Positions 13,748-21,570 of a stretch of 24,363 nucleotides of DNA are shown piece by piece. Within the stretch, counting starts at the first letter, position 1. Each line of letters begins with the position of its first letter. A model generated the notes under the pieces. The model did not search any database and had not been told where the DNA came from. It saw only the letters and a program-made list of their open reading frames with translations. Source of the DNA: an uncultured Eubacteriales bacterium. GTDB lineage: Bacteria; Bacillota; Clostridia; Oscillospirales; Oscillospiraceae. Both the position numbers and the translations under genes were made by a program. The stretch covers positions 1-24,363 of the forward strand of contig UROF01000035.1 of the NCBI GenBank assembly GCA_900549475.1, read 5' to 3'.

Positions 13748-16075
13748 TTACCAGTCTGCCTCACCCCACCGGCTCCGGGAGAGGCTCAGAACCTCTCCGC
13801 TCTCATCGAACAGTGTTTTGCGGACGCCTTCGGCGGCGTTGGCGCTCCAATAGTTGGGGGCGGAGACGCTGGAGAGGAACACACCGTCGGAAAACTGCGC
13901 GTAGATGTTGCCCTCAAAGTCCGGCAGGTACTCCGGCACATAGGTTCTGATATACACCAGGCACTCCCGGGCGGCGAAGAACACGTTGTCCCGAACCTCC
14001 ACGGTGCCGTCCTGCATATTGGGGCCGCCATCGATGGTAAATGCTCCCGTCGTAAAGCCGTCTACGTCCTCGCCGGTGTCCACCCAGTCGCTCATGGTGC
14101 TGTAAAAGACCAGGTTGTCCCGGAAGCTGACGTTTCTGAACTGGTGGTCGGGGTTTGCCGCCTCGTCCCAGTTGAAGTAGATGAGTGCAGAACCGCAGTG
14201 ATAAAACACATTGCCCTCAATGGTCACATCCGTCACGTCAAAGGCCTGGCCGCTGAACTCGATGGCGGTCTCCAGTCCCAGCCCTTCCTGATAGGTCTCA
14301 TGGACGTAGTTGTTGCGGAAGGTGTTATGGCTGGAGCTGGCTCCGCCCACACCGCCGTTGCGCTGGACGCCGGCTCCATAGCCGGTGATGGTGTCCAGGG
14401 CATAGGAAGCGGCGCAGCCTCCGCCCCAGCCCAGCTCGCAGTTCTGCACCAGGACGCCCTCGCACTCCGGCGCGACGGAGAGAATGTTCCGCCCCGTGTA
14501 GAGTACGGCGAGATTGTCGATCACCACGTCATCCGCCACACCGTCGAAGGGCGCATAGGGGGAGAGAAACTCCATGTCCGGGTATAGCTCGCCGGGGTTG
14601 CCCCCGTCGCAGCGCAGATACAGCGGCCCATCGGCAGTCAGGCAGTACTGCTCCCGCTCCCCGGTATCCACCCAGCCGCTCAGGTAGATGGGCAGCGAGT
14701 CAGGGAGGCCGCTGCCGGCCTCGCAGAAGAAGGTGAGATTTTCGGTCAGTTGCTCCGCCGGGTCAAATTCCGGCATTGCGGCCTGCTCCGCCATCGCCTC
14801 CTCCGTCCGGTCAGTGCTCCACAGCTCGCTCACCGGCTGGAAGCACTCCCCGTTCCAGAAGCCCTGGACTTTTACAGCCCCGAGCGTGTCAGTCAGTGCG
14901 ATGGAGCCGCAGTCCAGCATGGGGCGGTCGTAGACCCAGATCTTGCTGCCGTCCTCGCCCTCGTGCCAAAGCGTCCACTTCTCCGCGCCGCCGCCGTTTT
15001 CCACGGAGCCGTACAGCCCCGGTTTGTTTCCCTCACCGTAGGCGGAGTAGGTGACGCCTGGCTTAGTGTATACCTGCGCCGCCCGCCAGACGCCGCCCCG
15101 CTCAAAGAACACTGCATCACCGTATTGCAGCGGCTGGGCATTCAGGCGGTCGATGGTCGCCCAGGCGGTCTCCGGGCTGAGACCGTCATTGGCATCGTCC
15201 CCGCTGTTGGAGACATAGTAGGCTGTCCCGGTATAGGTCTCACCGGGCACAAATGTGTCGCCTTTCGCAATGGCGGTCTCAGAGGCCAAAACGGCGTCCC
15301 GCCGGTCCCGGCCAGCCTGGAGCAGCTCCTCCACCCGGGCAGTGACCGCCTGATCCTCCGGGAAGCGTTCGGCAGTCTCGGGCAAGCTCTCAAACAGCCG
15401 CACTACGGCCACGGCGGCGTCCTCATAGGTCAGGGGCTCCGTGAGATGCATGGTGAAAGTCCCGTAGTCAAAGTCCAGTAGCGGCTCGCCGGTGATGAGC
15501 GACAGGCGGCTGACAACGAAGTTCTGGCTGGCGTTCAGGTAATTCATCTCCTGCCCGTCCTCCATCTGGCTGGACACCGAGACGCAGACGCGATCCCAGT
15601 TTTCACCGAACTCTTCAAAGAGCCGGTAACCGCCCCGGATGTCCGTACCGAAGGCGTCCCAGTTCTCATCCGTCCGACTGCCCAGGAGATAGGGCGCGAA
15701 GCCCATCGTAAACTCCGTGGCGTCCATGTGCTCGGCAGCGTAGAGTAGAAACATCGCGCAGTAGTCGCGATAGATCCCCTCGTCCGAGGCGTGGGCAGTC
15801 AGCTCCCGCCAGCCCTCCACGTCCCCGCCGGCCGCCTCGATGACAGCGGCCAGCATGTCAGCCATCTCCTTCTCTGTCGCCGCGGCGCTGGGGTTGCGAT
15901 CAGGGTTCTCCTCCCCGAAGCCATACCAGGAAAAGCGTTCGTACTCCTCAGCCGGAGCGGGTCCCTCCGGGAAACTCCATGCCGTGCCGCCTGTCACCGG
16001 GGATGAGGCGTCCTTCCCCGCGCAGCCCGTCAGCACGGCGACCAGCAGCGCAAGCGCCAGAACTCTTTTTTTCAT
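13748..16075 (-). CDS. Secreted lipoprotein with right-handed beta-helix (pectate-lyase-like) domain
   Basis: This 775-residue lipoprotein has a signal peptide (MKKRVLALALLVAVLTGC) with lipobox LTGC, so Cys18 is the likely lipidated residue. An alpha-rich domain (about 35-265) follows. Then comes YYVSNSGDDANDGLSPETAWATID, the classic opening of parallel beta-helix proteins of the DUF1565/pectate-lyase superfamily. The C-terminal half has repeated N- and G-rich turns (VIDNLAVLYTGRNIL, VTIEGNVFYHCGSALIYF, VEVRDNVFFAARE) of PbH1 type. It should sit on the outer face of the membrane and bind or cleave a polysaccharide, but no catalytic residues can be assigned. The start is four bases after the preceding lipoprotein stop. 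The 3' end lies next to the att region, with no clear terminator. Confidence 0.85.
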   Translation of the reverse strand: MKKRVLALALLVAVLTGCAGKDASSPVTGGTAWSFPEGPAPAEEYERFSWYGFGEENPDRNPSAAATEKEMADMLAAVIEAAGGDVEGWRELTAHASDEGIYRDYCAMFLLYAAEHMDATEFTMGFAPYLLGSRTDENWDAFGTDIRGGYRLFEEFGENWDRVCVSVSSQMEDGQEMNYLNASQNFVVSRLSLITGEPLLDFDYGTFTMHLTEPLTYEDAAVAVVRLFESLPETAERFPEDQAVTARVEELLQAGRDRRDAVLASETAIAKGDTFVPGETYTGTAYYVSNSGDDANDGLSPETAWATIDRLNAQPLQYGDAVFFERGGVWRAAQVYTKPGVTYSAYGEGNKPGLYGSVENGGGAEKWTLWHEGEDGSKIWVYDRPMLDCGSIALTDTLGAVKVQGFWNGECFQPVSELWSTDRTEEAMAEQAAMPEFDPAEQLTENLTFFCEAGSGLPDSLPIYLSGWVDTGEREQYCLTADGPLYLRCDGGNPGELYPDMEFLSPYAPFDGVADDVVIDNLAVLYTGRNILSVAPECEGVLVQNCELGWGGGCAASYALDTITGYGAGVQRNGGVGGASSSHNTFRNNYVHETYQEGLGLETAIEFSGQAFDVTDVTIEGNVFYHCGSALIYFNWDEAANPDHQFRNVSFRDNLVFYSTMSDWVDTGEDVDGFTTGAFTIDGGPNMQDGTVEVRDNVFFAARECLVYIRTYVPEYLPDFEGNIYAQFSDGVFLSSVSAPNYWSANAAEGVRKTLFDESGEVLSLSRSRWGEADW

Positions 16076-16079
16076 AGCC

Positions 16080-16670
16080 TCACTCCAGCACTGAGCCGCT
16101 CAACCACTGGGCGACCGTGTCCGCGTCAAACTGATCCTTCGGGGCGGTGAGGTAGATACTGCCAAAGGACTCCTCCCCCTGGAGCAGCACATAGTAGCAC
16201 AGCTGACCGTCCTCCTGGATGAACTGGGCGGCGTAATTGCCGTAGTCGTCATAGTCGAATACCGTCCCCTCCGGTACAGAGTCCTGGACGCCGCTGCGGG
16301 TGGAGTAGTCCTCCAGGTCGGCGGGCAGGGGCACCCCCGCCATCTCATAGGCATCCGTGCCAAAGCGGTTGGCCTGGATGTAATAGCCGTCCTTCTCAAA
16401 GGTGGCGTAGGTGGTGGGCAGAGGCTCAGCGATCTCTCCCGCCTCCTGGGTGAAGCCCTCGGGCAGCGTAAAGGTGCCAAGTCCCTCCACGGTATACTCC
16501 ACCAGCGTCTCCTGCTGGGTGGGTTCCTCGGCCTGGGCAGGTTCCTCGGTCTGAGTGGGCTCCTCCGTTCCGCCGGAGTTCTCCGCGTCCGCTCCCGGAT
16601 TTCCGCAGGCGCTCAGCGCCAGCAACAGGCACCCCGCCAGGCAGAGGGCGATCCATTTCCTTCTGTTCAT
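16080..16670 (-). CDS. Small lipoprotein with acidic linker
   Basis: This 196-residue protein has a lipoprotein signal (MNRRKWIALCLAGCLLLALSAC, Cys22). A Glu/Thr/Pro-rich spacer (EEPTQTEEPAQAEEPTQQET) comes next, then a compact globular domain of about 135 residues of unknown function. ATG 16670 has AAGGAGGT upstream. Upstream in-frame codons to 16757 would disrupt the signal peptide. It lies between the kinase and the beta-helix lipoprotein in one operon. The spacer probably lifts the domain through the cell wall. No known catalytic motif was recognised. Confidence 0.82.
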   Translation of the reverse strand: MNRRKWIALCLAGCLLLALSACGNPGADAENSGGTEEPTQTEEPAQAEEPTQQETLVEYTVEGLGTFTLPEGFTQEAGEIAEPLPTTYATFEKDGYYIQANRFGTDAYEMAGVPLPADLEDYSTRSGVQDSVPEGTVFDYDDYGNYAAQFIQEDGQLCYYVLLQGEESFGSIYLTAPKDQFDADTVAQWLSGSVLE

Positions 16671-16757
16671 GCTGTTGACCTCCTTGCAATTCCGCTTTCG
16701 CCGGTTTGCCTCCAGCATACCATACAGGAGGTCAAAAGTGGTGCGCAGGCTGCGCAC

Positions 16758-18617
16758 TTATCCCTGATACACGATCTCAAAGGGCGCCTGGGCCAGCTGC
16801 TCCCGGGCCAGCCCCTGGTGGCGGGAGCTGAGCACTAGCCGCGTAAGCCAGGGGCAATCCAGCAGGGGCGTCAGGTCGGTGAGATGGTTATCCCGCAGAT
16901 CCAGCTCCGTCAAGGCCGGAATGGATGCGGCGAACGCCAGGTCCCGCGTCCCGGTCTCCGTCAGATTGACATACTGCAGAGAGGAAAGTGTTGTCAAAGC
17001 CTCCAGGTGGGAGACGGCGCTGCCGGAGAAGTCCACCTCCCGGAGGCGCTGAAGCGCCTGAAAAAGAGACAGATCCAGCCCATCGGTGGAGTACAGCCGC
17101 AGTTCCTCCAGCCCCGACAGCCCCGCCAGGGTCTCCGCGGCCCCCTCCGGCATACTGCCGGTGACCAGCCGGGTGAGGCTGGGGCACGTCTCCAGGGGCG
17201 TGTAGTCCGTCACCCAGGTGGTGCGCACGTTCAAATACTGGATGTCGCTACCGGCAAAGGCCGCCACGGAGGTGACACCGGTAGCCTCCAGTATTACCTC
17301 CCGAAGCATCGGCAGCTGGGCCACCCCCTCCGCTGTCCGCACCGGATTCTCGCCCAGATTCAGTACCTGCAGCTTCGTCAGACCAGCCAGCGGGCTGAGA
17401 TCGGACACCTGGTTTCCTGTCAGGCTGAGATATTCCAGGGGCAGTTCCGCCAAGGGAGACAGATCGGAGATCTGTTGGTAGTCCAAAATCAGCACCCGCA
17501 GGCCGCTGCATCGCGCCAACAGCTCCAGATCCTCATCGCCGATGTCCCCGTGGGATGTCTGCACCACATAGAAGTCGTGGGCTTCTTCCGCATAGGCCTC
17601 GTGCTCCTGAAGGGTGCTCATCCGCTGCTGGCCGCACACCAGCAGCTGCTCCACCTCCCCCAGCCGCTCCGCCGGGATGGGCTCCCCGGCTTCCAGCCCC
17701 AGCTCCTGGCACAGGGCCGCTTCCAGCAGGGGAGATGAGACCTGCACTTCATCCTCATGGGCGGAGGGCCCCAACAGAAGGAACAGCAGCGCCGCACACA
17801 CGCCGCAAACGGCCACTCCGGCCGTCCGTCGCCGCCAGCGGCCCTGCAGCGCCCGGGACACGGCCTGGGCCGAGGGGTAGCGATCCTGGGGATCAAAGGC
17901 CGTACACCGACGGATGATCCAGACAAGTGCGCCCCGCCCCGGCAGCCGGGGCAGGGGATCATAGCCGCCGGTGAGCAAAAAGCGCATCAGCATCCCCAGG
18001 CTGTACACATCGGAGCGCTGGTCCGTCTGCTGGTATCCGAACTGCTCCGGCGGCGCGGTAGCCTGGGTGCCCAGGAACACCGTGTCCTCCCGCCGCTCCG
18101 CCCGGTAGCGGCGGGCCGTTCCCAGGTCAATGAGATGACAGCGGCCCTTCTCGTCCCGGATCACATTCTGGGGCTTCACATCCCGGCAGATCACCGGCGG
18201 ATTCTGGCTGTGGAGATCTTCCAGAACCCGGCACAGGGACAGGGCCGTCTCCCGCACCTGCCTGGGAGGACGCGGCCCCCGGGTGTCCACCCACTCCGCC
18301 AGGCTAATTCCTTCTACATATTCCCGGACCAGGTACTCCCTCCCCTCCCACTCCAGATAGTCCAGTGGGCGAGGAATCTGGCGGTGATGGAGCTCCCGCA
18401 GCAGGTCATACTCCTGGCGCAGGGTGTCCTCCCGCCCCGCCGGCTGTGTCTTCAGCACCGCCTGCCGGCCGGCCTGATCCCGAAGCAGATACACCTGCCG
18501 CTCCCCATCCTTCAGACAGGACTGGACCGTGTACCGCACACTCCACTCCGGGGGCAGAGTCAGGGTGTCCAGCACCTGCTCCTGGTACTCTTTCAAAAAC
18601 TGTTCCCGCTCTCCCAT
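16758..18617 (-). CDS. Transmembrane Ser/Thr protein kinase with extracellular leucine-rich repeats
   Basis: This 619-residue Hanks-type kinase has its catalytic domain at about residues 30-260. The ATP-binding K56 is in AVLKTQPA and the helix-C Glu is about 69. CRDVKPQN has Asp146 and Asn151, IDLGTARR supplies the DFG-equivalent Asp164, and APPEQFG lies at 188-194. One transmembrane helix follows (about 265-284). The outer part has about ten leucine-rich repeats (ISDLSPLAELPLEYLSLTGNQVSDLSPL and later ones) of internalin-like spacing. Start 18617 is just after the regulator gene's stop, with GGGGAG seven bases upstream (ATG 18635 is an alternative). The LRR part replaces the PASTA repeats of housekeeping kinases, so it probably senses another ligand. 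The lipoproteins downstream are candidate partners. Confidence 0.9.
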   Translation of the reverse strand: MGEREQFLKEYQEQVLDTLTLPPEWSVRYTVQSCLKDGERQVYLLRDQAGRQAVLKTQPAGREDTLRQEYDLLRELHHRQIPRPLDYLEWEGREYLVREYVEGISLAEWVDTRGPRPPRQVRETALSLCRVLEDLHSQNPPVICRDVKPQNVIRDEKGRCHLIDLGTARRYRAERREDTVFLGTQATAPPEQFGYQQTDQRSDVYSLGMLMRFLLTGGYDPLPRLPGRGALVWIIRRCTAFDPQDRYPSAQAVSRALQGRWRRRTAGVAVCGVCAALLFLLLGPSAHEDEVQVSSPLLEAALCQELGLEAGEPIPAERLGEVEQLLVCGQQRMSTLQEHEAYAEEAHDFYVVQTSHGDIGDEDLELLARCSGLRVLILDYQQISDLSPLAELPLEYLSLTGNQVSDLSPLAGLTKLQVLNLGENPVRTAEGVAQLPMLREVILEATGVTSVAAFAGSDIQYLNVRTTWVTDYTPLETCPSLTRLVTGSMPEGAAETLAGLSGLEELRLYSTDGLDLSLFQALQRLREVDFSGSAVSHLEALTTLSSLQYVNLTETGTRDLAFAASIPALTELDLRDNHLTDLTPLLDCPWLTRLVLSSRHQGLAREQLAQAPFEIVYQG

Positions 18618-18618
18618 G

Positions 18619-19044
18619 TCAGTGCTCCCCGGCATAGAGGCTCCGCTCCGGCAGGGAGGAGAGCAGCTCCTCCGCCTGCAGCAGGCTCATCTTCTGGTTC
18701 AGCGCGAAGATCACGGCGGCGTCCCGGCGCACGCGGGGATAGAGTGCCCCGCATCCACCCACCGCCAGAAGGCGCTGGGTCTCCTTCAGCGACAGGCCCA
18801 GGGCCAGGGCGGTGCGCAGCAGGATATCCCGCCCCGGAACCCGTTCCCCCCGCAAGATCTGATAGCCGTAGGATTTGCTCACGTCAGCCGCAGTCATCCA
18901 CTCCGGGGCGCTCAGGCCCGCTTTCTCCAGCAGTTCCAGCAGCACCTGTGAACAGGTGGAGACCGTCTCCTCCTGATTCAGGAGTTTCCTTCCGCTCTCC
19001 CAGCTTTTCAGTCTGTGAAACAGTTCGCTTGTGGTGTCCGGCAT
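18619..19044 (-). CDS. Helix-turn-helix (XRE-like) regulator of the kinase operon
   Basis: This 141-residue protein has a helix-turn-helix region, TAADVSKSYGYQILRGERVPGRDILLRTALALGLSLKETQRLL (about residues 52-94), like Cro/C1 proteins. A helical C-terminal tail follows. The start at 19044 has GGGAGG directly upstream. It is the first gene of the operon and its stop lies one base before the kinase start. A strong palindrome (19091-19111) overlaps its promoter, so autoregulation is likely. The pairing of an XRE-like protein with a Hanks kinase raises the possibility that it is a phosphorylation target, which is inference. Confidence 0.8.
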   Translation of the reverse strand: MPDTTSELFHRLKSWESGRKLLNQEETVSTCSQVLLELLEKAGLSAPEWMTAADVSKSYGYQILRGERVPGRDILLRTALALGLSLKETQRLLAVGGCGALYPRVRRDAAVIFALNQKMSLLQAEELLSSLPERSLYAGEH

Positions 19045-19073
19045 CTGTCTCCCTCCTCCCCAATTGTATGTCC

Positions 19074-19111
19074 ATTATACCGGTAATTTTAAAAATTCCA
19101 AAGGAATTTTT
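19074..19111 (-). promoter_or_regulatory. Promoter and overlapping palindromic operator of the kinase operon
   Basis: On the minus strand TTGGAA (19096-19101) and a perfect TATAAT (19074-19079) are 16 bases apart. A perfect palindrome, AAAAATTCC-AAA-GGAATTTTT (19091-19111), covers the -35 box. This is a natural site for repression by the first gene's HTH protein. Confidence 0.65.
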
Positions 19112-19181
19112 CCGGGGGAGCAGACAAATATCTGCGGTAAATTCTGTAGGCGGAACCGTTTGCCAGAAACGCCCTCTCCGG

Positions 19182-19211
19182 TCAGATTTTGATATGCAAT
19201 ACAAAGAAAAC
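19182..19211 (+). repeat. Recurrent gene-border motif, diverged copy 4
   Basis: TCAGATTTTGATATGC followed by AATACAAAGAAAAC is closest to the copy at 22013 and less like the others. No plus-strand gene ends just before it. Confidence 0.4.
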
Positions 19212-19559
19212 GGCTCTGCTCCTCTGCTATCGGAAACACCGATGCGTCTCCTACTTCCCCCTGTGCGCTCCTGTGTGCCTCCCTGGAGACAGGATGGCTC
19301 CGTAACCCCGGCGGAGCGGAACAGGGGCGTGTGGGGGCCGTGTGCCCGGCGCTGACCCGTTGCCTTGGTTCCCATCCGCGACCGGTTTGTGCCCCAAGCC
19401 CGGAGCGATTTGCCCCGCCGATGAGGGAGAAATGGACGGTCGAAAAAAGTGCGGGAAAAACCATACCACATCTCCTCGCAGTGCGGAGAGCGCTTGTGCC
19501 GCCAGTACTTGCACGGCCGGGGAACGCGGTTTTACCCACCCACGGGTGGGGCAAGCAGA

Positions 19560-19598
19560 GCGTTTGGCTTGCCGCGAGCGGCTGCCAAACGCCTTTTT
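19560..19598 (+). terminator. Strong hairpin terminator before the MobC gene
   Basis: GCGTTTGGC (19560-19568) pairs with GCCAAACGC (19584-19592). Inside it GCCGC pairs with GCGGC, and CTTTTT follows. It isolates the mobilisation genes from upstream transcription. Confidence 0.75.
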
Positions 19599-19642
19599 CG
19601 GGCAGAAGCCCGCGCCCACTTTTTCTGCCCCGCGGGGCCAAT

Positions 19643-19710
19643 TGATAACTTTCTGATAACTCCGTCCGTTTGGTATGGCTATCCACAAAAATTTTTGGTA
19701 TGTTGTCGTT
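19643..19710 (+). promoter_or_regulatory. Recurrent promoter-like unit, copy 2 (before mobC)
   Basis: TGATAACTTTCTGATAAC is followed by ATGGCTATCC and TTGGTATGTTGTCG. The -35/-10-like hexamers ATGGCT and TATGTT are 18 bases apart. TTTGGTATG (19694-19702) also forms a 9-bp inverted repeat with CATACCAAA (19730-19738), a possible MobC or relaxase binding site. Confidence 0.5.
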
Positions 19711-19761
19711 CCCGGAATGGGAGCGGCGGCATACCAAATTTTTATGCGGAGGTGATGGAAC

Positions 19762-20112
19762 ATGGCAGTCCGGACCAGAAACCAGGTGATCGCCTTCCGG
19801 GTCACTCCGGCAGAGGGAAAGAAGATCCGGGAAAGGGTACGCCGGTCCGGCCTGAGCCAGCAGGAGTACCTGCTCCAGGCTTCACTGAAACAGCCGGTTC
19901 TTGTGATCCACGAACTCAAGCCCATCCTGGCGGAGCTGCGCGCCTGGGGAAGAAACCTGAACCAGCTCACCGTCCTGGCCCACACCGGGCACATTCAGAC
20001 GGTGTACCTAAAGGAACTGACGGATGCGCTGGGCAGGACCTATGAGGCGCTGAACGGTCTGCTCACAGAGAAAGGGCAGGTGATCTCCTCTGGCGACTTG
20101 CAGCTACATTAA
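19762..20112 (+). CDS. mobC: MobC-like relaxosome protein
   Basis: This 116-residue protein has an N-terminal ribbon-helix-helix segment (NQVIAFRVTPAEGKKIRERVRRSGLSQQEYLLQASL). The typical MobC C-terminus LKPILAELRAWGRNLNQLTVLAHTG follows. MobC proteins bind oriT and help the relaxase open the nick region. ATG 19762 has GGAGGTGA upstream. Its 3' end overlaps the probable relaxase start at 20090 by 23 bp, so the two are translationally linked. Confidence 0.88.
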   Translation: MAVRTRNQVIAFRVTPAEGKKIRERVRRSGLSQQEYLLQASLKQPVLVIHELKPILAELRAWGRNLNQLTVLAHTGHIQTVYLKELTDALGRTYEALNGLLTEKGQVISSGDLQLH

Positions 20113-21520
20113 GGAGCGGAAGCAGACGGCGGGCGCAATGGGGCGGGTGATCCGCTATGTGTCCCAGGAGAAAAAGACGATGGCCGAAACCGGCCGCCGT
20201 TATCTCTCCGGGGTAAACTGTACGCCGGAGCTGGCACAGAAAAGTTTCATGGCTACCAAGAATCTCTATGGAAAGGCCGATGGGATCTTCTTCTACCAGT
20301 ACGTCCAGTCCTTCTCACCCAAGGAAGAAGTCACGCCTGAAGAAGCGCACCAAATCGCTCAAGAACTGGCGGAGCGGTTCTTCCCAGGCTGCGAGGTGCT
20401 GGTGGCCACGCACATCGACCGGGCGCATCTCCACTCCCACCTGGTGGTGAACTCCGTGAAGCCGGACACCGGGGAAAAGCTCCACTTCACCCCCCGGACC
20501 TTGGAGCGGATGCGGCTGGTCAGCGACCAAATCTGCCGGGAGCATGGGCTGACCACCCTGAAGCCGTATCGCCCGAAAAAACAGGTCAAAGGACTCCGGC
20601 CGGGGGAGTACCGCAGTGCCATGCGGGGACAGAGCTGGAAGTTTCAGCTGATCGCGGTGATCGAGGCGGTCATGGAGCGCACCGGCAACCGGGAGGAGTT
20701 CCTGAACGAGCTGCGGCGCCGGGGCTACGATGCCCGGTGGGAGGAAAGCCGGAAACGCATCACCTACATCACCCCTACGGGAATGCGGTGCCGGGACGAC
20801 AAGCTCCACGAGGAAAAATTTAGGAAGGAGAAGATGGAAGATGAGTTTCGAATCCGACAACGCGCAGCGCAACACCACTTTGGACAGGCTGAAACAGCGG
20901 ACACCGCCTACGCTGGCGGATCAGCAGCCCAACCTCCTCTACACCATGCCGGTGACGACGGTGGAGCGGCTGGAGGAAGTCCTGCGGAGGACCTTGGCCC
21001 TGCAGGAGACCATCCGGGCGGATACGGAGAGACTGGCCACCAAGGAAAATCTGAAGGAGCTGGCCACAGGTCAGCAGCTGGTGGACTGGCTGAATCAGGC
21101 CAACAGCATCCATCAGGGGATCTGCCGGGACCTGCGCCAAACGGTCCAGGAGATGAAGGAAGAACACAAACAGGATGGGAGACGGCGCGACGAGTTTATG
21201 AGGAAGCTCTCCGAACTGGAAGCCCAGTTCCGCCGGAATTGGGACGAGGCCTCGGCCCGCTTCCAGGGGAAAATCCTGCTGACGATCCTGGCGTCGGGCA
21301 TCGTGTCGGCAGTGGTCAGCATCCTGATGTGGCGGGTGCTGCTGTAACCGGGCAGATCATCCACCTCCTGGCCCGTCTGGAGGGCAGTGGACAGGAAGTG
21401 CCGGTGCAGGACAGCACGTCCCTCCCCGCCCACATGGACCGCAAGGCGTGGGCAAAGGAGCGGCGGCACCACATGGGCCGCCAGGGAGCGGAACCAGAGG
21501 AAGGGCAGAAACTCCTCTGA
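20090..21520 (+). CDS. Relaxase/mobilisation nuclease, probably starting at CTG
   Basis: This MOBP-type relaxase resembles MobA of pC221: SGVNC, FMATKNLYGK, and the histidine motif THIDRAHLHSHLVVNS. It would nick oriT of element B. The first ATG is at 20138, but the preceding in-frame sequence ATCSYIKERKQTAGAM matches the usual N-terminus of this family. It begins at a CTG (20090) with AGGTGA about eight bases upstream. From that start it has 476 residues, with a likely nucleophilic Tyr23 (RVIRY) and metal-binding His108, 113, 115 and 117. Residues about 255-420 are Gly/Ala/Pro/Asp-rich and disordered-looking, because this stretch is shared with a nested gene in the +1 frame. The tail (DRKAWAKERRHHMG...) resembles relaxase C-termini again. 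Confidence 0.82.
   Translation: MATCSYIKERKQTAGAMGRVIRYVSQEKKTMAETGRRYLSGVNCTPELAQKSFMATKNLYGKADGIFFYQYVQSFSPKEEVTPEEAHQIAQELAERFFPGCEVLVATHIDRAHLHSHLVVNSVKPDTGEKLHFTPRTLERMRLVSDQICREHGLTTLKPYRPKKQVKGLRPGEYRSAMRGQSWKFQLIAVIEAVMERTGNREEFLNELRRRGYDARWEESRKRITYITPTGMRCRDDKLHEEKFRKEKMEDEFRIRQRAAQHHFGQAETADTAYAGGSAAQPPLHHAGDDGGAAGGSPAEDLGPAGDHPGGYGETGHQGKSEGAGHRSAAGGLAESGQQHPSGDLPGPAPNGPGDEGRTQTGWETARRVYEEALRTGSPVPPELGRGLGPLPGENPADDPGVGHRVGSGQHPDVAGAAVTGQIIHLLARLEGSGQEVPVQDSTSLPAHMDRKAWAKERRHHMGRQGAEPEEGQKLL
20841..21347 (+). CDS. Membrane-anchored coiled-coil protein nested inside the relaxase gene
   Basis: This 168-residue protein lies in the +1 frame relative to the relaxase and is wholly inside it. 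It has long amphipathic helices (VERLEEVLRRTLALQETIRADTERLA, DLRQTVQEMKEEHKQDGRRRDEFMRKLSELEAQF), suggesting a coiled coil. A single C-terminal transmembrane helix (GKILLTILASGIVSAVVSILMW) follows. ATG 20841 is preceded by GGAAGGAGAAGATGGAAG. It could hold the relaxosome at the membrane or link it to a coupling protein. That role is inferred from position and topology. No named family was recognised. Confidence 0.8.
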   Translation: MSFESDNAQRNTTLDRLKQRTPPTLADQQPNLLYTMPVTTVERLEEVLRRTLALQETIRADTERLATKENLKELATGQQLVDWLNQANSIHQGICRDLRQTVQEMKEEHKQDGRRRDEFMRKLSELEAQFRRNWDEASARFQGKILLTILASGIVSAVVSILMWRVLL

Positions 21521-21525
21521 GCAGG

Positions 21526-21559
21526 ATCAGGCCCCGGGAAATCCCGGGGCCTGATTTTC
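21526..21559 (+). terminator. Terminator of the mobilisation operon
   Basis: A perfect 14-bp stem (21526-21539 with 21542-21555) with a two-base loop is followed by TTTTCC. It begins five bases after the relaxase stop. Confidence 0.92.
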
Positions 21560-21570
21560 CGTCCAGGCAG

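Larger units (their letters stand above)
19112..19642. other. Non-coding region upstream of the element B mobilisation genes, candidate oriT
   Basis: This 531-bp stretch has no convincing gene. It contains a border motif (19182-19211), a possible nick-region sequence AAGTGCGGG (19447-19455), a short CCCACC/GGTGGG hairpin near 19535 and a strong terminator at 19560. AAGTGCG is also found at oriT of pC221-type staphylococcal plasmids, whose relaxase resembles the one encoded here. The assignment as oriT is tentative. Confidence 0.35.

Noticed and set aside
13586..14587. Plus-strand 333-codon frame opposite the beta-helix lipoprotein
   Set aside because: It is a shadow of the lipoprotein gene, and its start lies in the att/arm-site region with no ribosome site.
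17757..19355. Long plus-strand open frame of 532 codons opposite the kinase and regulator genes
   Set aside because: It is antisense to two well-supported genes, rich in Pro, Arg and Gln in the way of G+C-rich shadow frames, and has no family motifs.
19251..19994. Frames on both strands in the non-coding region before mobC
   Set aside because: They overlap strong hairpins, lack ribosome sites and have low-complexity translations, so the region is treated as non-coding.
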